Below, one piece after another: positions 58,928 through 64,000 of a DNA stretch of 64,000 nt. The notes under the pieces were generated by a model, which ran no database searches, was not told the origin of the DNA, and was given only the letters and a program-made list of their open reading frames with translations. The stretch's first letter is position 1. Each line of letters opens with the position of its first letter. The stretch is taken from positions 1-64,000 of the forward strand of contig JAJOKB010000116.1 of assembly GCA_021208135.1 (NCBI GenBank), read 5' to 3'. The position numbers were made by a program, and so were the translations under genes. This stretch comes from Verrucomicrobiota bacterium (GTDB lineage: Bacteria > Verrucomicrobiota > Verrucomicrobiia > Opitutales > Oceanipulchritudinaceae).

Positions 58928-60019
58928 TTAGAATTGTTCGATCACCGCAATGATCACGGTGTAAAATATTAGGTTGGCGACAGCCAGGGGTAGCAGACGC
59001 TTCCACCCTAAGGTCATAACCTGATCGTAACGAAAACGAGGCAAAGTCCACCTTACCCACATGAAAAGGAATACCATGAAAAGCACCTTGGCCAAAAAGA
59101 TCAGCACCGAAATCACGGCACCGAATACTCCTGCCAAAACAGGTAGCCCAGGCAATGTCCAACCACCCAGGAACAACAACACAAACACCGCTGAACCGAG
59201 CAGGATGTGCGCGTACTCACCTGTAAAAAACAACCCGAATTTAAAGGCACCGTACTCAGTATTGAACCCCGCTACCAGATCGGTCTCCGACTCAGGCATG
59301 TCGAATGGCAAGCGATTGGTTTCAGCAAACAAGGCCACCAGGAAAATCAATGCGGAAACCGGCTGGTATATAATGGTCCACTGCGGCAGTATCCACCACT
59401 GAAGCCCAGCTTGAGCTTCGACAACCGAAGTCAGACTCAAGGTGCCTCCAACCCAAAGGAAAACAGGCAAGATCGACAAACCCATCGCCAACTCATAGGA
59501 AATCATTTGTGCCGAGGCACGCACTCCACCTAAAAACGGGTATTTGGAATTGGCTGACCAACCGGCGAGAATGATGCCGTAAACCCCTAGAGAGGATACC
59601 GCGAGAATAAACAAAATGCCGATATCAAGATCGGTCAGAATCAAAGTCGCCACTTGCCCGGTACTGTCAATGAACTGGCCAAAGGGCATGACGGTCATAA
59701 TCACAATCGCCGGCACAAACGACATCACTGGAGCCAACACATAATAGAACTTCTTAACATGGCCCGGCACCGGCTCCTCTTTAAACAAAAACTTCAATCC
59801 GTCGGCTGGCAGTTGGAATAATCCCATGCGGGTGAGCAATCGCCCCACTACTGGAATATTGCCCAGCAAGGGCGGAGCTGTGCGATTGGGGCCCGGACGC
59901 CCTTGGACCCAGGCTGCTACCTTGCGCTCTAGCACCACAGAGTAACCCGCCAGGGTCATGACCACTCCGATCATTGCCACTGCTTTCAGCAAAAGTATGG
60001 ATAGTTCTGTCCAGTTCAT
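58928..60019 (-). CDS. nuoH: NADH-quinone oxidoreductase subunit H
   Basis: ERKVAAWVQGRPGPNRTAPPLLG...AETNRLPFDMPESETDLVAGFNTEY. Confidence 0.97.
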   Translation of the reverse strand: MNWTELSILLLKAVAMIGVVMTLAGYSVVLERKVAAWVQGRPGPNRTAPPLLGNIPVVGRLLTRMGLFQLPADGLKFLFKEEPVPGHVKKFYYVLAPVMSFVPAIVIMTVMPFGQFIDSTGQVATLILTDLDIGILFILAVSSLGVYGIILAGWSANSKYPFLGGVRASAQMISYELAMGLSILPVFLWVGGTLSLTSVVEAQAGLQWWILPQWTIIYQPVSALIFLVALFAETNRLPFDMPESETDLVAGFNTEYGAFKFGLFFTGEYAHILLGSAVFVLLFLGGWTLPGLPVLAGVFGAVISVLIFLAKVLFMVFLFMWVRWTLPRFRYDQVMTLGWKRLLPLAVANLIFYTVIIAVIEQF

Positions 60020-60021
60020 GG

Positions 60022-61729
60022 TTATGCTTGCGCGGTTGCTACAGCAGCCGGTTCATAGTGCAAAGATTTTCCTTCAACAAAAGGCAAGTCGGCAAAACGC
60101 TTGCCGTCAATCAAATGTCCGGTCTCAGGTATGCCTCTGAAGCTCAAACCTTTGAATTCTTCAATGTCATTGACCATTAAGTGCCAAACGGCGTCTGCAC
60201 TCGGTTCACAAAGCTCTTCACCAGTGAGAACACGATACAAACGCGTAAATGTACTCAGTCCAAACAAAGTACCCTTGGGTCCGGGCACGGCCTGGGCAAA
60301 CTTCTGCACGCGAAACTGCTGGTTGATAAAACTTCCGGATTTTTCAAACACGGTTAACAAGGGCATGTCGACCTTGGAATATTGTGCCGTGTCGCTGTGA
60401 TGAGTGTGAATGTTGATGACCGCAACTTTACGCAATTGCTCCACCGAAATTCCGGCAACAGTCAGGTCTTCCCCAACTGTAAGGATTGTTTTTACCGTTC
60501 CCGCATCAATGGCTTGTGCCAATTCCGGCAATGTGGCTTGCGGCAGACTATCAATCAATCCTGTCACCAAGGCTCCGCGAACGTTGGGATTGCGGTCAGC
60601 AGAAATCAACATGCCATCGCCATCAGCTGTACGGGCCACCAAATAAACAGGCACCGAACCACTTAGTCGGCCAGCAATCCTTCGCAACAAATACTGCTCT
60701 TCCACACTCAAACGTCCACTGCCAACTATCGCGACAGATCCCGACTGCAACAGTTCCTGTGCGGCAGCGAGCGCATCATCAGCGCCGCAAACCTTACCGT
60801 CCAGTCGGTACTCAGTAAGCCGATCTTCGCTGTCAACTTGCTTGTATAACATCCGCCCACTATCGGGCATCCAGGTATCATTGACTGCGTCATTGCGCCT
60901 GGGCGTGATACGGTGAATAACCCCTTCGCGGCTACCAACTACAGTGTTGCACCCAACACTCGACTCAGTGTCGATGCTGGGGGTCTCTTTCAAAAACCAC
61001 ACCCGCATTTTGAAACGAAAATCCGTCGAGGTCAACGCACCCACCGGACACAGATCCACAGTATTCAGCGAATAATTGCTGGTCAGTTGTTTTCCCGGAA
61101 ATACACCGAGGGTTGAATAACTCCCACGGTCGGTGAAACCCAAAATACTTTCACCAATAATCTCGTCACAGAACCGTATGCAGCGGGAACACAGGATACA
61201 GCGTTCGTTCATCAAGCATCACCCGTGGTCCAATGCGTGTACGCTTCGGCTTAACGTTCTTCTGTTCTATAAAACGACTGAAGCCACGACCATAATCTGT
61301 GGCAAATTCCTGCAGACGACATTCGCCAGCCTGATCGCAAATCGGACAATCCAGTGGATGATTGACCAGGAGAAATTCCATAACCCCTTCGCGACACTCT
61401 TTGACCATGGGTGACTGGGTGCGAATGTGCAGCCCTGGTGTCGCTGTGGTTGCACATGCAATCGCCGGCTTGGGCATCCACTGGATAACCGGATTACCGT
61501 CTCCATCCAACAAAGGCTGACCCGTGGCACGATCCCGTCCCGGCAAGCCCATTTCCACCAAACACATCCGGCAGTTGCCGACCACACTCAGCTTCGGATG
61601 ATAGCAGTAATGCGGCACTTCAGTGCCCACGCGGGTCGCGGCCTCAACCATGTTGGTGCCAGGCTCAACGCGCACTTCCTGCCCGTCCACAAAGACTGAA
61701 ATCAAATTATCCTTTTTCGGTTCGCTCAT
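60022..61729 (-). CDS. nuoG: NADH-quinone oxidoreductase subunit G (short form; apparent frameshift about 61205-61215)
   Basis: VSVFVDGQEVRVEPGTNMVEAATRVGTEVPHYCYHPKLSVVGNCRMCLVEMG; CPICDQAGECRLQ; then second frame ERCILCSRCIRFCDEI. Confidence 0.93.
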
Positions 61730-61762
61730 GCTGGTACCCGTTGCTTATCGCTCAAATCTTAC

Positions 61763-63112
61763 TCACACCAAACGAAATTCACGCTTGGCCCGCTCATCCG
61801 GAGTTTCATTCGCCTTGGCAACAAACTCATTGCGGAATTTGGCAACAAAGCTTTGCGTCGGCCAAGCGCAGGCTTCGCCGTGCGCACAAATGGTTCTTCC
61901 GGCAATTTGGTCCCCGATCGAGGCCAATAAATCGACGTCTTCAACCCGCGCTCCACCGTTCGCCATTCGTCTGGTAATCTTCTTCATCCAGAGCGAACCT
62001 TCACGGCACGGCGTACACTGACCACAACTCTCGTGGGCGTAAAACTCGTTGATATTGGCGAGCACATCGACAATGTTCACACTGTCGTCGACAACCACGA
62101 CCGCACCAGAGCCACTCATGCTGCCAACGGTCATGGGACTGTCAAAATCCAGCGGAATGTCTTCGATACTCCAGTCGTATGGGGTGCCATCACGCAGTTT
62201 CCCCTTAAAACGCTCATCGCCACGCAAGACCTTGGATGAGGATCCACCGGGTATCAACGCCTGAAGTTTGCGCCCGGGACGCAATCCACCACCCAGTTCG
62301 TGAATGAGCTGCCCATAGGTAACCTTGCCACACTCAATTTCAAAGTAACCGGGGTTGCGCACATGACCACTCAAACACCATATACGGGTACCCGTGTTGC
62401 CGGGAGTACCAATCTTGGCGTACTCCTTGCCCCCCATGGCAACGATATGCTTCACGTTGCAGAGAGTTTCTACGTTGTTTACGATGGTCGGGCATTGATA
62501 TAACCCCAACGCTGCAGGAAAATACGGCGGCTTGATGCGTGGGTAGGCTCGTTTGCCTTCTAACGATTCTATCAATCCAGTTTCTTCTCCACAAATGTAG
62601 GCGGCCGCCCCCCTGTGTACAATAATGTCACAACTATAACCCGATCCGAGCACATTCTCCCCCAATAAATTGGCTGCCCGCGCATCCTCAATCGCTTTTC
62701 GCAGGATTTTGGCAGCATAGGGCATTTCTTCACGGATATAGATGAATGCCAATTTAGCCTGAATCGCATAGGCTGTAATCATCATGCCTTCAATCAGCTG
62801 GTGCGGATCCTTGTGCATGATCTGACGATCTTTGAAAGTTCCCGGCTCTGACTCGTCAGCATTGCAAATCAGATAAATCGGTTTGCCTGACCGGCGATCC
62901 AGAAATTTCCACTTCATGCCAGCCGGAAATCCAGCTCCACCCCGGCCACGCACTCCAGAATCAAGAACCTCTTGGCAAATCTCTTCAGGTTTCATCTGGT
63001 ATGCCTTGCGCTGCTCTACATAGCCACCATGCTTGATGTAACACTCTATGCTGGTATCATAACCAGGGGTGTCAGCGTGCTGCAAAATCAATCGTCGTTC
63101 CTTGGGATGCAT
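61763..63112 (-). CDS. nuoF: NADH-quinone oxidoreductase subunit F
   Basis: GVRGRGGAGFPAGMKWKFL; YICGEETGLIESLEGKRAYPRIKPPYFP; ESCGQCTPCREGSLWMKKI. Confidence 0.97.
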   Translation of the reverse strand: MHPKERRLILQHADTPGYDTSIECYIKHGGYVEQRKAYQMKPEEICQEVLDSGVRGRGGAGFPAGMKWKFLDRRSGKPIYLICNADESEPGTFKDRQIMHKDPHQLIEGMMITAYAIQAKLAFIYIREEMPYAAKILRKAIEDARAANLLGENVLGSGYSCDIIVHRGAAAYICGEETGLIESLEGKRAYPRIKPPYFPAALGLYQCPTIVNNVETLCNVKHIVAMGGKEYAKIGTPGNTGTRIWCLSGHVRNPGYFEIECGKVTYGQLIHELGGGLRPGRKLQALIPGGSSSKVLRGDERFKGKLRDGTPYDWSIEDIPLDFDSPMTVGSMSGSGAVVVVDDSVNIVDVLANINEFYAHESCGQCTPCREGSLWMKKITRRMANGGARVEDVDLLASIGDQIAGRTICAHGEACAWPTQSFVAKFRNEFVAKANETPDERAKREFRLV

Positions 63113-63118
63113 GGCAAT

Positions 63119-63637
63119 TTACTCCTGAGTTGAAGACGGGGTCTCTTGTTTAATACGGTTGCAAATCTCAACAACCTTTTCTTCAGTAAGGTTTTCGTAT
63201 AAGTCGTCGTCCACCATAGCCACTGGCGCGGTTCCGCAACTGGCCAAACACTCGGCAAATTCCACTGTCACCCGCCCGTCGGGAGAAATGACATTGAGAT
63301 CAGTATCAAATTCACGTTTGAAATGATCGCAAATTTTGTAGGCCCCGTTGAGGGCGCACGACAGCGTACGGCACACGCGAATGTAGCGCTTGCCTATCGG
63401 ATGCTCACGATAATAAGGATAGAACGTCACCACCTCCCGCACCTGAATAGGAGTCAATCCCAACTTGTCTGCCACCCATTCCTGCGCCTCCAAAGGGATA
63501 TGTCCCAGATCTGCCTGTACGGCATGGAGAATCGGCATGAGCGCACTCCTGCTTTGCGGATAACGCGGAATGACCGCCTCGATTTCTCGCAGCGTTTCGT
63601 CTTTCAATTGAATGCTCATTTTGACTTGGGTGCTCAT
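63119..63637 (-). CDS. nuoE: NADH-quinone oxidoreductase subunit E
   Basis: VREVVTFYPYYREHPIGKRYIRVCRTLSCALNGA; VEFAECLASCGTAPVAMVDD. Confidence 0.96.
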   Translation of the reverse strand: MSTQVKMSIQLKDETLREIEAVIPRYPQSRSALMPILHAVQADLGHIPLEAQEWVADKLGLTPIQVREVVTFYPYYREHPIGKRYIRVCRTLSCALNGAYKICDHFKREFDTDLNVISPDGRVTVEFAECLASCGTAPVAMVDDDLYENLTEEKVVEICNRIKQETPSSTQE

Positions 63638-64000
63638 TAACGGTCACACTCCCCCAACACAAAGTCCAGACTGCCCAAGATAACAGGAATGTCAGCTACC
63701 ATATGGCCGACGCACATCTTGGATAATATGGAGAGGTTACAAAAACTGGGTGAACGGATTTTCATTCGGTAAGGTACGCCCCCACCCTTGGATACAATAT
63801 AAAATCCGAGTGCTCCCTTCGGATTTTCCGCCTCGAAGTAGACTTCACCAGCAGGCATCTGTGGCCCCTCAGTGACCAACATGAAATTCTGAATCAACTC
63901 TTCCATGCTGGTCAGAATTTTGTCTTTGCGCGGCGCAAAATTTTCTTCGCCTCTTCTGCGTACCAAAGTCCTTCGGGCATCTTGTCAATCACCTGACGAA
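63637..64000 (-). CDS. nuoD: NADH-quinone oxidoreductase subunit D C-terminus (partial at window edge; apparent frameshift about 63920-63945)
   Basis: [23 protein letters not shown] (frame 1) / [65 protein letters not shown]. Confidence 0.93.

Overview
This 64 kb window is mostly a core-genome segment, probably from a PVC-group bacterium (Verrucomicrobiota-like; inferred from gene order and family content, not tested). On the minus strand, reading right to left, it carries tRNA-Thr - tuf - tRNA-Trp - secE - nusG - rplK/A/J/L - rpoB - rpoC - rpsL - rpsG - fusA - rpsJ - the S10/spc ribosomal-protein cluster, running off the left edge in rplR. The middle (24-52 kb) holds rnr, an amidohydrolase, a clpC-mcsB-mcsA cassette, a divergent SbtA-type permease/LysR pair, a secreted heparinase II/III-like modular protein, recQ, an inositol-monophosphatase-like/epimerase ORF, a DASS transporter, glgC, glmS, hisC, a CNNM/CBS protein, small membrane proteins, a TPR-histidine kinase and xseA. 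The right end is a minus-strand nuo operon (nuoN back to nuoD, truncated at the edge). The strongest unexpected signal is about 18 apparent frameshifts in at least 14 genes, many of them essential. At least seven are explained by one extra base in a homopolymer, so the sequence probably contains systematic indel errors. I found no CRISPR array, rRNA, transposase, prophage or convincing novel defence-type system. The most interesting candidates are the terminator-promoter-leader between rpsJ and rplC, the McsA-McsB-ClpC arginine-phosphorylation cassette without a visible CtsR, the SbtA/LysR pair with an intergenic dyad, and the IMPase-epimerase fusion, which may itself be an indel artefact.
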